From: an uncultured Collinsella sp.
GTDB lineage: Bacteria; Actinomycetota; Coriobacteriia; Coriobacteriales; Coriobacteriaceae
Length of the DNA stretch: 39,677 bases
Assembly: GCA_900758475.1 (NCBI GenBank)
Contig: CAAERQ010000024.1
Location: 1 to 39,677, forward strand
Direction: 5' to 3'
The notes beneath the pieces were generated by a model. The model ran no database searches. It was not told the DNA's origin and worked only from the letters and a program-made list of their open reading frames with translations. The position numbers were made by a program, and so were the translations under genes. This document shows positions 1 to 6,977 of this stretch, piece by piece (position 1 is the first letter of the stretch; the number at the start of each line of letters is the position of its first letter).

Positions 1-128
1 CCCTCCCGGGGCCGTTTCAGTTCCAGATCGTTGTTTTCGCCCGCTGAGCTGGGCCTATGCCGGAATCTCTCCCACAGAAACCACCGAAGAGCCAACATTT
101 CCCCCTTTTAATAATACTATACAAGACG
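1..128. other. Left flank of the IS, nothing recognised
   Basis: No start codon with a ribosome site and no family-like frame on either strand. It may hold the 3' part of a unit interrupted by the IS, but I see no trace of the ncRNA stems found at 1738-1934. Confidence 0.3.
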
Positions 129-247
129 ATATGAGCAGGACATAAAAAAGTTGGAAGCCCCTCCTGCATGCATATCCGCGGATTAGGCCGACAATAGAGG
201 TGTCCAAACCGCCAGCGGCCACGCCGCATTCATGGAAGGGGCTTCCG

Positions 248-1360
248 ATGAGCAATGCTACCACTTTCGTAGGGCTAGACGTGCATGCCAGGCCGGTGAA
301 GGCCTGCGCGTTCGTCCCGGAAACGGGCGAGACGATCAGGAAATCGTTCGGCTACGAGCCCGGCGAGATCGCCTCATGGGTGTCCTCGCTGCCCCAGCCC
401 GCCAGATGCGTCTACGAGTCGGGAGTGACGGGCTTCCACCTTTGCCGCGAGCTGAACGCGATGGGCGCCGCCTGCGTGATCGGAGCCGTTTCCAAGATGC
501 ACAAGCCCGCCGCGGACCGCGGCCGCAAGACCGACAGGCGCGACGCGCAGTTCCTCGCGGTGCAGCTGGCGCTGGGCGTGGTCACCGAGGTGCACGTGCC
601 CGATGCCGAGTGCGAGGGCGCGCGGGATTTGGCGCGGGCGCTGGCCGACGCGCGCGACGACGCCGTGCGCGCCAAGCAGAGGCTTTCGAAGTTCCTGCTC
701 AGGCACGGGCTCGTCTACGACGAGAGGAACGCCGCCGGCCAGAGGCGCAACCGCTGGACCGGGGATTTCTGGGCGTGGGTGGGCCGCATCGACCTCGGGG
801 ACGCCGCCGCCATGGCGACGCTGGACCACTACTGCGAGCGCGTGCGCGAGGCCGACGCCGCCAAGGCCGCGCTCGAGGCGAAGGTCAAGTCGCTGGCCCA
901 GCAGCCTAGATGGAAGCCGACCTGCGACGCGCTCAAATGCCTCAAGGGTATAGACGCGGTCACCGCGGCTTCGATCGCGTGCGAGGCCGACGGCTTCGCG
1001 AGGTTCGCCACGGCGTCGGGCTTCGCGGCGTGGGTGGGCCTGGTGCCCTCCGAGCACTCCAGCGGCGAGTCCCGATTCCGCGGCGGGATAACCAAGGCCG
1101 GCAACAAGCACCTGAGAAAGCTGCTCGTCGAGGCCGCCTGGCACTACAAGGGAGCGTCGAGGTCGCCGAAAGACCTGGCCAAGGGGCAGGTAGTCGACGC
1201 AGCGACCAGGCGACACGCCAACGCGGGCGTGAGGCGGCTCGTCGACAGGCGCCGCTCCATGGACGATGCGGGCAAGCAGAGCAGCGTGGCCAACGTCGCG
1301 GTGGCGCGCGAGCTGGCCTGCTGGTGCTGGGCCGTGGGCCGAATGGCGGAAGGCGCCTAG
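248..1360 (+). CDS. IS110 family transposase
   Basis: A 370-residue DEDD recombinase. The N-terminal RuvC-like domain carries the acidic set expected for the family: D11 in GLDVH, E57 in VYESG, and D96 and D99 in TDRRDA. The C-terminal Transposase_20 domain shows the LKGID helix-hairpin-helix start, the GLVPSEHSSGE block that holds the catalytic serine, and GGITKAGNKHLRKLL. The ATG at 248 is chosen over an upstream in-frame ATG at 200 because it follows a GGAAGGGG ribosome site and gives the normal N-terminus. Known members excise and insert using a bridge (seek) RNA from the same element. The gene is intact, so the element may be active. Confidence 0.93.
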   Translation: MSNATTFVGLDVHARPVKACAFVPETGETIRKSFGYEPGEIASWVSSLPQPARCVYESGVTGFHLCRELNAMGAACVIGAVSKMHKPAADRGRKTDRRDAQFLAVQLALGVVTEVHVPDAECEGARDLARALADARDDAVRAKQRLSKFLLRHGLVYDERNAAGQRRNRWTGDFWAWVGRIDLGDAAAMATLDHYCERVREADAAKAALEAKVKSLAQQPRWKPTCDALKCLKGIDAVTAASIACEADGFARFATASGFAAWVGLVPSEHSSGESRFRGGITKAGNKHLRKLLVEAAWHYKGASRSPKDLAKGQVVDAATRRHANAGVRRLVDRRRSMDDAGKQSSVANVAVARELACWCWAVGRMAEGA

Positions 1361-1657
1361 CGGGAGCGCCGCGCACATATCCGGGTCTTTCCCGGAATTC
1401 CCGGGCTCGACGGGCGTCGGCCTCCATCCTCGGATTTTTTTCGTGCGGCGGCGAAGCCGCCACGCACGCCAAAAGACAGACGAGACGGAGGGGCCGGCCG
1501 TAGCAACGAGATGCACCGGCGCATTCTGCGCGATGGGCGAATATTAAACTGCCAGACGGGCGTCGATCCGACACGCGCTGTCAACGGGGATTGCGGAGGA
1601 GATAGATTGGGCCAAGGGCGAACGAAATCGCCCTTGGCCCTTCATTGCCTATTGACA
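1361..1657 (+). ncRNA. Candidate bridge/seek RNA region of the IS
   Basis: About 300 nt with no convincing gene between the transposase stop and the right inverted repeat. It holds strong hairpins: one at 1442-1468 (CGTGCG and GCGGC arms around a GAA loop) and a perfect 13-bp stem at 1609-1621/1628-1640 (GGGCCAAGGGCGA). In IS1111-type elements the guide RNA comes from this downstream non-coding end. That the RNA is made here, and its exact ends, are inference from family knowledge. Confidence 0.35.
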
Positions 1658-1737
1658 ATGTCCTGCTCATATTATAAAAGGCGCCCACGAGGACACCTAC
1701 AGGCTATCTTCGAACTACTTGGTTGGGGCAGACGGAG

Positions 1738-1798
1738 GAAAAAAATAGGGCAGAATCGCTCTCATGATCCCGCCCCGCAAACCCGAGGGTTTCTAACT
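1738..1798 (-). ncRNA. Small structured RNA, copy 2 (Abi-associated)
   Basis: Read on the minus strand this is about 60 nt: a first hairpin (AAACC/GGTTT, 1779-1792), then a G/C-rich 8-bp stem (GGGGCGGG 1776-1769 with TCTGCCCT 1754-1747), then a T7 tract ending near 1739. It matches copy 1 at 1869-1934 in stem order, spacing and terminator, while loop sequences differ. Its own promoter lies just upstream (1805-1832). The stem-plus-U-tract also serves as an intrinsic terminator. No open reading frame fits. Function as an antitoxin or guide-like partner of the Abi protein is inferred. Confidence 0.6.
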
Positions 1799-1804
1799 GG
1801 CTCC

Positions 1805-1832
1805 ATTATTCCGGGCTTCTCAGTTCTGTCAT
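1805..1832 (-). promoter_or_regulatory. Promoter of ncRNA copy 2
   Basis: On the minus strand, -35 ATGACA (1832-1827), a 16-bp spacer, and -10 AATAAT (1810-1805); each box differs from consensus at one base. The predicted start, about 7 nt downstream, falls just before the first hairpin of the RNA. Spacing is the same as for copy 1. Confidence 0.5.
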
Positions 1833-1868
1833 TGACCCAGGTATCATCCGTCTCCTATAGCGAGTGAA

Positions 1869-1934
1869 TATAAAAATAGGGCAGAGTCGCTTGCGCAAGT
1901 CCGCCCCTAAAACCGTGAAGGTTTTGCTATCTGC
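1869..1934 (-). ncRNA. Small structured RNA, copy 1 (Abi-associated)
   Basis: On the minus strand, directly after the Abi gene: hairpin AAAACC/GGTTTT (1909-1925) with a 5-nt loop, then the 8-bp stem GGGGCGGA (1907-1900) pairing with TCTGCCCT (1885-1878), then TATTTTTAT. Compared with copy 2, the first hairpin keeps its pairing with changed bases (AAAACC/GGTTTT against AAACCC/GGGTTT) and position 8 of the second stem changes from A-U to G-U, so structure rather than sequence is kept. The two copies start 131 bp apart. AbiF-type proteins are reported to pair with small RNAs; the match to that RNA class is not verified here. Confidence 0.65.
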
Positions 1935-1937
1935 AGG

Positions 1938-2900
1938 CTATTCTACCAACCCGAGCGATTCTGTCAACCTGCGAAGGAACTCGAGCGCGGAGCGAGCTGC
2001 GGCGTCGGGCCCCTTGTCGGGCAGCGCCTCGGTTTCGCCGTCGGCCCTGGCGAACATCTCGGCGAGCTCGGATGCGGCGCGCGAGCGCGAGGAGCCCTCG
2101 GGTACCAAGCCGGAGTGCGCCACGAGCACGGTCGCGACCTCCTGCATGGCCGTATTCCCCATCCACTTCCTCCTGGTCGCCTTGGGAATCCCCACGGCGG
2201 CGACCCTTCGGGAGACGCCGCTGGACGCCGAGCCCCGGGCGGCGCCCCTCTCGGCGAAGCAGTTGATCAGGCACGAGCCGTGCGCGGCGCAGTTGCGGAC
2301 GGACTTCACGCGCTTGAGGTCGTAGTGGGAGGCCTCGAGGCGCCTGTCGCCCCATCGCCTGGCGCAGAAGCGCACGAAGTCGATGAGGGTGCCGAACGAG
2401 GTGAGCTCAAGGAAGGCCCAGGCAGGCATGTCGCCGGAGTACTTCGCGTAGAGGCTCGAGCTGTAGGGGCTGCGGCCGCTCATCTTGAGCTCGCGCAGGC
2501 GGTACTCCCTGTTTGCAGTGGTAAGCGATGCCATGTAGTCGGCCACGATGGCGTAGCCGTCCTCTCCACGGTCCTCCATCTCGCGAAGCAGTGTCACCTT
2601 CTGGAAATGCTCGATGTCGAGCGTCATGCCGAGCAGGGCGTGGCGCAGCTCCTGGTCGAGCGCCGCGAGCAGGCGCAGCTGGCCGAAGTCGAGGTCTACG
2701 TAGCGGCCGTCGCGCGGGCCTCCCTCGTATTTCGAGAAGAGTTTGCGGTAGGATGCGAGCTTGAAGAAGTTGCACTTGTCGCGCAGGTAGTCCGCGGCCT
2801 CTTCCTCGGAACACAGTTCGAAGGCTACGCCCTTCTGCTTGAGGTGCTCTATCTGCTGCTCGATCGTGAGGATCGGCTTCCTATCGTGGGGTTCGGCCAT
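1938..2900 (-). CDS. Abi_2/AbiF-type abortive infection HEPN protein
   Basis: A 320-residue soluble protein with the Abi_2 (AbiD/AbiF) family pattern: the YLRDKCNFFKLASYRKLF block near residue 38, YVDLDFGQLRLLAALDQELRHALL near 67, TLDIEHF near 93, and WAFLELTSFGTLIDF near 161. The HEPN RNase motif R-x4-H is intact as RNCAAH (R202-H207). Family members act in phage exclusion, and HEPN proteins generally cut RNA; AbiF proteins are proposed relatives of Cas13 ancestors with a small RNA partner. The start is supported by AGGAG 7 nt upstream and an extended -10 (TGGTAGAAT) at about 2933. Two small RNA units follow on the same strand. An IS110 element sits just beyond them. The C-terminal 90 residues are not recognised. 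Confidence 0.85.
   Translation of the reverse strand: MAEPHDRKPILTIEQQIEHLKQKGVAFELCSEEEAADYLRDKCNFFKLASYRKLFSKYEGGPRDGRYVDLDFGQLRLLAALDQELRHALLGMTLDIEHFQKVTLLREMEDRGEDGYAIVADYMASLTTANREYRLRELKMSGRSPYSSSLYAKYSGDMPAWAFLELTSFGTLIDFVRFCARRWGDRRLEASHYDLKRVKSVRNCAAHGSCLINCFAERGAARGSASSGVSRRVAAVGIPKATRRKWMGNTAMQEVATVLVAHSGLVPEGSSRSRAASELAEMFARADGETEALPDKGPDAAARSALEFLRRLTESLGLVE
1940..1967 (-). promoter_or_regulatory. Promoter of ncRNA copy 1, inside the abi 3' end
   Basis: Consensus -35 TTGACA (1967-1962), 16-bp spacer, -10 TAGAAT (1945-1940) on the minus strand. The -35 lies in the codons for Leu-Thr near the end of the Abi protein and the -10 overlaps its stop codon. The start would be near 1933, immediately before the RNA hairpins. 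The 11-nt string TGGTAGAATAG recurs at the -10 of the abi gene itself (2933-2938). Confidence 0.65.
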
Positions 2901-2932
2901 GCTCGGTCTCCTGTCATTGATTTGAGAATCCT

Positions 2933-2941
2933 ATTCTACCA
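2933..2941 (-). promoter_or_regulatory. Extended -10 promoter of the Abi gene
   Basis: Minus strand TGGTAGAAT is an extended -10 element about 35 nt before the start codon, with no good -35. The surrounding 11 nt are identical to the -10 region of ncRNA copy 1, so toxin and RNA may share promoter control. Confidence 0.4.
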
Positions 2942-3388
2942 GCATGTTTGCCCTGAATCCTGAAGGCCCGTTCGCCAACTCATAAGCAAGCCACCTGAGA
3001 CTACTCACTTTGTTCACGAATGGCGAAGACCTGCGACCTGGGGTTTTGCAAATGGCGCGCAAGCCACCCGCGTTAATTCACTTGCGATTGCAGCTGGCGG
3101 CTTGCGGGCAAAAGGGCGGTTGAGTTTCAAAACGGGCGTTTTCGGCGCCATCGAGCCTCCAAAGGCGACCCGCCGCGCACTTTGGGACAAAAACAAAAAC
3201 TCAAAGCCCTGAGTTTGAAAAAAGTTTTTGAGGTTGTCCCAGCTTTTGTCCCCGAAGCCGACGAAACGCGACATCGCGTCATTCGGCGGCACGCGTTCCG
3301 TGTCGATGCCGAAAACTGGGTGTAACTGGAGTGACGGGACGGCAGAACCGACGCCATCGAGTGGGAGTAAACGATATTCGTTGATTTC
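2942..3388. other. Non-coding stretch with dyads
   Basis: No convincing gene. It contains an AAACTCA/TGAGTTT hairpin (3197-3216) that, read on the minus strand, runs into a T-rich tract and could act as a terminator. That hairpin sits inside a wider inverted repeat, GGGACAA (3184-3190) with TTGTCCC (3234-3240). The long open frames across it have no family features. Confidence 0.4.
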
Positions 3389-3430
3389 AAGCCTCTGACC
3401 TGCGAAAACAGGTCGGGGGCTTCTTATTTT
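3389..3430 (+). terminator. Intrinsic terminator-like hairpin
   Basis: AAGCC...GACCTG pairs with CAGGTC...GGCTT around a CGAAAA loop, followed by CTTATTTT. No intact plus-strand gene precedes it, so it may be a relic. Confidence 0.45.
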
Positions 3431-3515
3431 GCAACCTCTGTGCAACCTTTGCGGTTTCGCGCCCCGTGAACAGGGGACGTAGCACTGTTCACGTCTGGGC
3501 CCATATCGGCACCGA

Positions 3516-3613
3516 TCATTGCCCGCGCTGCTTCTGCTTGCGCTTCAGCTTCCGCTGCTCGAGGCACGTCGCCCGGTGTTCCTCGCCAGAGGAGAGCTGG
3601 CCGTTCCTTGCGA
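3516..3613 (-). pseudogene. C-terminal remnant of a YjdF (DUF2992) gene
   Basis: One minus-strand frame ends in EQRKLKRKQKQRGQ and a stop at 3518-3516. This is nearly identical to the last residues of the intact YjdF protein at 20211-20630 (EQRKLKRKQKHRGH). The upstream part of the frame (about 17 more residues) has no match to the rest of YjdF and there is no start, so this is a 3' fragment. It suggests an old duplication or recombination between the two loci. Confidence 0.55.
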
Positions 3614-3627
3614 AACCGCGAGGCCAC

Positions 3628-3870
3628 CTATATCCGCTTGCTGCGGGCTTGCTTGAACCAGTTCCTTTTGAAAGAGCCTATACCTCCGAAGAACTTGTTG
3701 TACGTCTCACCGTCCTCCTTGGCCTCGTACTTGACCAAGGCAAGTTCGATAGTACAGAGGTAATCCGCCACTTGCTCGAGGCGGTAGTCGGTCATCGAGG
3801 TCTTGCGGCGTCGGACGACCCCTTTTGAGAGGACCTTGCCCACCGAGTCGTCTCGCCCGCGGAACAGAAG
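3628..3870 (-). pseudogene. C-terminal remnant of a DUF3800 gene
   Basis: The frame contains YRLEQVADYLCTIELALVKYE, then a KFFGG...FKRNWFKQAR ending. This is the usual C-terminus of DUF3800 proteins, where the Q-x-AD-x-x-CT-x-E segment holds acidic residues of an RNase H-like fold. The N-terminal FVDESGD part is missing: sequence further upstream in the same frame does not look like the family. A separate N-terminal DUF3800 piece lies at 13641-13841. These are two different broken copies, or one gene split by rearrangement; the sequence cannot decide. Confidence 0.55.
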
Positions 3871-4086
3871 GAGCGCATCCTCGCGACCTTCGGCGACCTG
3901 TGCTGCGAGATGGAGGGCTGCACCATCGTGCAGGGCCCTTTCCAAAGCGAAGTGTCGAGCCGAAGTGTTGAGCGTCGGCCCTGAATGTTCAATGACCGTT
4001 GTTTTCTGCCCCTCAAGTGGTGAACTTCTCCTCGGGGCTGTTGATTCCCCCACGCGCCCCCTTCCGTTCTCTGTGTTCCCCTTATA

Positions 4087-4103
4087 CTCCTTGTACAAGG
4101 AGG
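4087..4103 (+). promoter_or_regulatory. Perfect palindrome covering the regulator's Shine-Dalgarno site
   Basis: CTCCTTGT/ACAAGGAG is a perfect 16-bp palindrome whose right arm is the AAGGAGG ribosome site of the downstream regulator gene, 10 nt before its ATG. In RNA it could fold and hide the ribosome site; in DNA it could bind a dimer. TTATAC just upstream (4082-4087) resembles a -10. Confidence 0.4.
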
Positions 4104-4112
4104 TAAGAAGTC

Positions 4113-6854
4113 ATGGACAAGACCGCACAGGACAGCTTGGCAAAGAAGCCCGTCGACATGAGGGACAGGATTCTCGAGCATCTCGAGGCCCTCACCTCTG
4201 CCGTCTCGCTCGACGACCTTGCCCGTCTGTCCACCTCCGACATCGCCGAGACGCTCATCATCTCCAGGAGTCTGGCGAGCCAGTACCTCAACGACCTTGT
4301 TCGCGCCGGCCTTGTGGTTAAGGTGGCGGGCAGGCCTGTCCGTTATTTTCATCGCCGCGCGTTCCAGAAGCGTTTTCAGGTAAAGCTCTCTGCAAGCGAG
4401 TACGCCTCGCTCGCCGACCTCATCCAGGCGACGGGAATCGCCGATCACCGTGACTTCGCGCGTGCCGTGGGCTTTGACCTGAGCCTCAGCTCCGTTGTCG
4501 AGCAGTGCAAGGCTGCGGTTCAGTACTCTCCGTTTGGCCTGCCCATCCTCTTGAGCGGCGGCGTGGGTGTCGGCAAGTCTTTCCTTTCTCGTCTTGTGTA
4601 CGAGTACGGCAAGAACCAGGGCTTGCTGCCCCGCGACTCCTCCTATGTGCGCATCGACTGCGCCGGGGTCCCGGACGCCGCCTCGTTCAACGGGCTTCTT
4701 GACGAGTCGATCGCGAAATCGCGCGGGGGTGTGGTTTTTGTCAACGGCATCGAGGCACTCTCTCCCTCTGCGATGGAGCACTGCCTTGCGACGGCCCTCG
4801 GGCTCGATGCCTCCCAGGATGCGCCGCGCGCTCGCCTCGTTCTTTCGACGACGCTTTCCGCCGATGACCTGAAGGTTTCCTCGGCCTACAGCAAAATGCC
4901 CATCTGTGCCCGCGTCCCCTCACTCAAGGAGCGGACCCCCGAGGAGCGCGAGGATCTCATCTTGAGCTTCCTGCGCAGCGAGGGGTGCCGAATCGGTTCT
5001 GATGTGAAGATTAGCCGCGGCGCATACCGTTGCCTCGTGAACGCGGACTTTTCCGATAACATCGCCGGCTTGCGCGCCTGCGTGACGAACTGCTGCGCCA
5101 AAGCGTTCCTCAATCGCGAGGGCGACTACGTCGTCGTTCGCCCGTATCTTCTTCCCAGCGGGCTCCTCTCCTCCGCGCAGATCGATCAACAGCCCGATGA
5201 TGGCGTTCTGATCGACGCGTCCCTGGATGCCGCCGAGAGCACAGGGCCGGTCGAGCAGGCGCTCGATGCCCTGCGCTCTCTCGATGAGCGATTCTGCGCC
5301 GGGGAGCTCTCTGTCTCCGAGTTCGTCTCGCAAGCTGTCTCCGCTGTGCGCGGCGTTGAGGATCACTTGATCTTCGGCCGCGGCGTTACCTCCTCGAGGT
5401 CGCGCGCCTTCGAGCGCATCGTGGGCGCGGTCCTTGCCGACGCAGGCTCTTCTTATGGCATCGAGCTTTCGAGGAAGGTCGCTTTTCTACTGGCCCAGGA
5501 GATTTGCCTGCAGTTGTGGCCGGGCATCGGCCTGGCTAAGCGAAAGTCTGCCTGTGCGGAGCAAATCTCGCATCTCCTCGGTGCCGTGACCTCCGAATTA
5601 CCGTTTGCCTCGAGCGTCTCTGATCAGGTCGCCGCAGACGTGGAAGGGGCGCTGGGAATCTCGCTCGATCACTTCACGAAGACGCTTCTGACGCTGTGCG
5701 TCGCATCGGAGTCTCGCGACGCGAAGGCCCTTCGAACGCTCTGCGTCATCTTGTCCCACGGCTACTCAACGGCGACGAGCATCGCCGACGCGGTGAACCG
5801 TATGCTCGGCATGCATGTGTACGAGGCGGTCGACATGCCCTACGACCAGCAGCTGAAGGACATCGTCGGTCCGCTCCAGCGCCTCGTCGACCGCCATTCC
5901 TACTGCACCGGGGTCGTGTTCCTCGTCGACATGGGCTCCTTGGAGGAGGCCTATAAGGCCCTCGAGAACGTTACCGACTCCACTATCGGCGTGGTGAACA
6001 ACGTCTCTACCGGTCTTGCGCTCGAGATCGGGGTCGGGCTGCTCGGCGGCAAGTCCATCGCCGAGGTTCTTGGCGATGCGACCGCCGCGTGCGTGACGCA
6101 CTGCAAGGTGATCGAGCGCGTCAACCGTGAGGACGCCATCGTCTTCTGCTCCGAGTCCGGGGTCGACGCCGCGGAGAGGATACGCCAGCTCGTCTCGCAG
6201 AGCCTCCCGCGCACCATAGGCGCGCGCCTGCTCACGAGGCCCTTCAAGCAGCTCGTCGCGAACGGGTCGAACGACGCCGTTTTCTCCGAGCACCGCGTCT
6301 GCGCCGTCATCGGCACGGGAGACCCCGGGGTCGCCTCCGTCCCCTTCGTCGCCCTCGAGGACATCATGTCGACGGCGTCCGCCTCTAAGGTCGATGCCGT
6401 GTTCGGCAGGTGGCTTGACGCTTCCGAGCTCTCTTCTTTCCACGAGAAGCTGCTCTCGAACATGACGCTGCAGAACGTCATCCGCTCCATCACCATCCTC
6501 GACCCGGAGCGGCTATTCCACGAGATCGAGAGCGCCGTGCACGAGCTTCAGCGCAGGACAGGCGAGAAGATCGGCAGCAACGCCATCATTGGGCTCTACG
6601 TCCACCTCTGCTGTCTCGTCGAGCGCCTTGTTACCAGAAACCCCATTGAGACCTACGTTGGCCAGGACCGCTTCGAGGAGGAGCGTGCCGATTTCATCGA
6701 GTCCTTCAGGCAGAGCTTCTCGAGCATCTCGACGCGCTATCGCGTAGAGGTTCCCGTAAGCGAGATCGCATATGTCTTCGACTACATAAGCGTGAGCGCC
6801 GCCCCGGCGCGAGAAGAGCGCCTCGGCTCCTCGGACCTCCTGCTCGACGAGTGA
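4113..6854 (+). CDS. LevR-like PRD/AAA+ transcriptional regulator
   Basis: A 913-residue regulator with LevR domain order: N-terminal winged helix (about 15-90), AAA+ domain with Walker A SGGVGVGKS (148-156), PRD1 (about 370-480), EIIA-Man-like domain with phosphorylatable H549 in LSHGYSTATS and the VVFLVDMGSLEEA block near 620, an EIIB-like segment, and PRD2 with H831 in GLYVHLCCLVERLV. PTS proteins phosphorylate such domains to tune activation of a sugar operon; the man-type PTS follows directly. The AAA+ domain is odd: no GAFTGA loop that contacts sigma-54 is seen, and the Walker B position reads VVFVNGIEAL, with N211-G212 in place of the usual acidic pair. It is probably not a classical sigma-54 activator. 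The start is set by AAGGAGG at 4097. Confidence 0.88.
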   Translation: MDKTAQDSLAKKPVDMRDRILEHLEALTSAVSLDDLARLSTSDIAETLIISRSLASQYLNDLVRAGLVVKVAGRPVRYFHRRAFQKRFQVKLSASEYASLADLIQATGIADHRDFARAVGFDLSLSSVVEQCKAAVQYSPFGLPILLSGGVGVGKSFLSRLVYEYGKNQGLLPRDSSYVRIDCAGVPDAASFNGLLDESIAKSRGGVVFVNGIEALSPSAMEHCLATALGLDASQDAPRARLVLSTTLSADDLKVSSAYSKMPICARVPSLKERTPEEREDLILSFLRSEGCRIGSDVKISRGAYRCLVNADFSDNIAGLRACVTNCCAKAFLNREGDYVVVRPYLLPSGLLSSAQIDQQPDDGVLIDASLDAAESTGPVEQALDALRSLDERFCAGELSVSEFVSQAVSAVRGVEDHLIFGRGVTSSRSRAFERIVGAVLADAGSSYGIELSRKVAFLLAQEICLQLWPGIGLAKRKSACAEQISHLLGAVTSELPFASSVSDQVAADVEGALGISLDHFTKTLLTLCVASESRDAKALRTLCVILSHGYSTATSIADAVNRMLGMHVYEAVDMPYDQQLKDIVGPLQRLVDRHSYCTGVVFLVDMGSLEEAYKALENVTDSTIGVVNNVSTGLALEIGVGLLGGKSIAEVLGDATAACVTHCKVIERVNREDAIVFCSESGVDAAERIRQLVSQSLPRTIGARLLTRPFKQLVANGSNDAVFSEHRVCAVIGTGDPGVASVPFVALEDIMSTASASKVDAVFGRWLDASELSSFHEKLLSNMTLQNVIRSITILDPERLFHEIESAVHELQRRTGEKIGSNAIIGLYVHLCCLVERLVTRNPIETYVGQDRFEEERADFIESFRQSFSSISTRYRVEVPVSEIAYVFDYISVSAAPAREERLGSSDLLLDE

Positions 6855-6977
6855 CCTTCCCCGCGCCGCCGCAAGCTGACCGCGCGTCCTCAATAATCCG
6901 ATAACCCCTTGCCCGGCGCGAATTCGGATAGCGCCGAGGCAGTACCGAACGTAAAACTTCATTTGATAGGAGCAAAC
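6855..6977 (+). promoter_or_regulatory. Leader of the PTS operon
   Basis: 123 nt between the regulator stop and the IIB start. It holds a short dyad, CGGCGC...GCGCCG (about 6914-6935), and the ribosome site GATAGGAG. This is where regulator binding would be expected; no clear -35/-10 pair is seen. Confidence 0.25.

Larger units (their letters stand above)
129..1672 (+). mobile_element. IS110/IS1111-like insertion sequence
   Basis: A complete-looking IS of about 1.54 kb with one transposase gene and non-coding DNA on both sides. A perfect 15-bp inverted repeat brackets it: ATATGAGCAGGACAT at 129-143 and its complement at 1658-1672. Short subterminal repeats and a longer non-coding stretch after the gene are typical of the IS1111 group; the IS110 group has the longer stretch before it. 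Here about 105 nt precede the gene and about 300 nt follow it. The exact ends cannot be fixed from one copy, since these elements do not make target duplications. Boundaries are inferred from the repeat. Confidence 0.6.

Noticed and set aside
374..1516. 380-residue minus-strand open frame over the transposase
   Set aside because: Antisense shadow of an intact IS110 transposase; no family features.
1738..1934. Possible CRISPR array
   Set aside because: Only two related units, each with its own promoter and terminator, and the similarity is structural rather than identical repeats with spacers; no cas genes.
3014..3445. 143-residue minus-strand open frame in the gap after the Abi gene
   Set aside because: No ribosome site, no domain, composition unlike the neighbours, and the DNA is full of dyads and a terminator-like hairpin.
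4113..6854. Calling the regulator a standard sigma-54 activator
   Set aside because: No GAFTGA loop and a non-acidic Walker B position; the lineage is not expected to have sigma-54.
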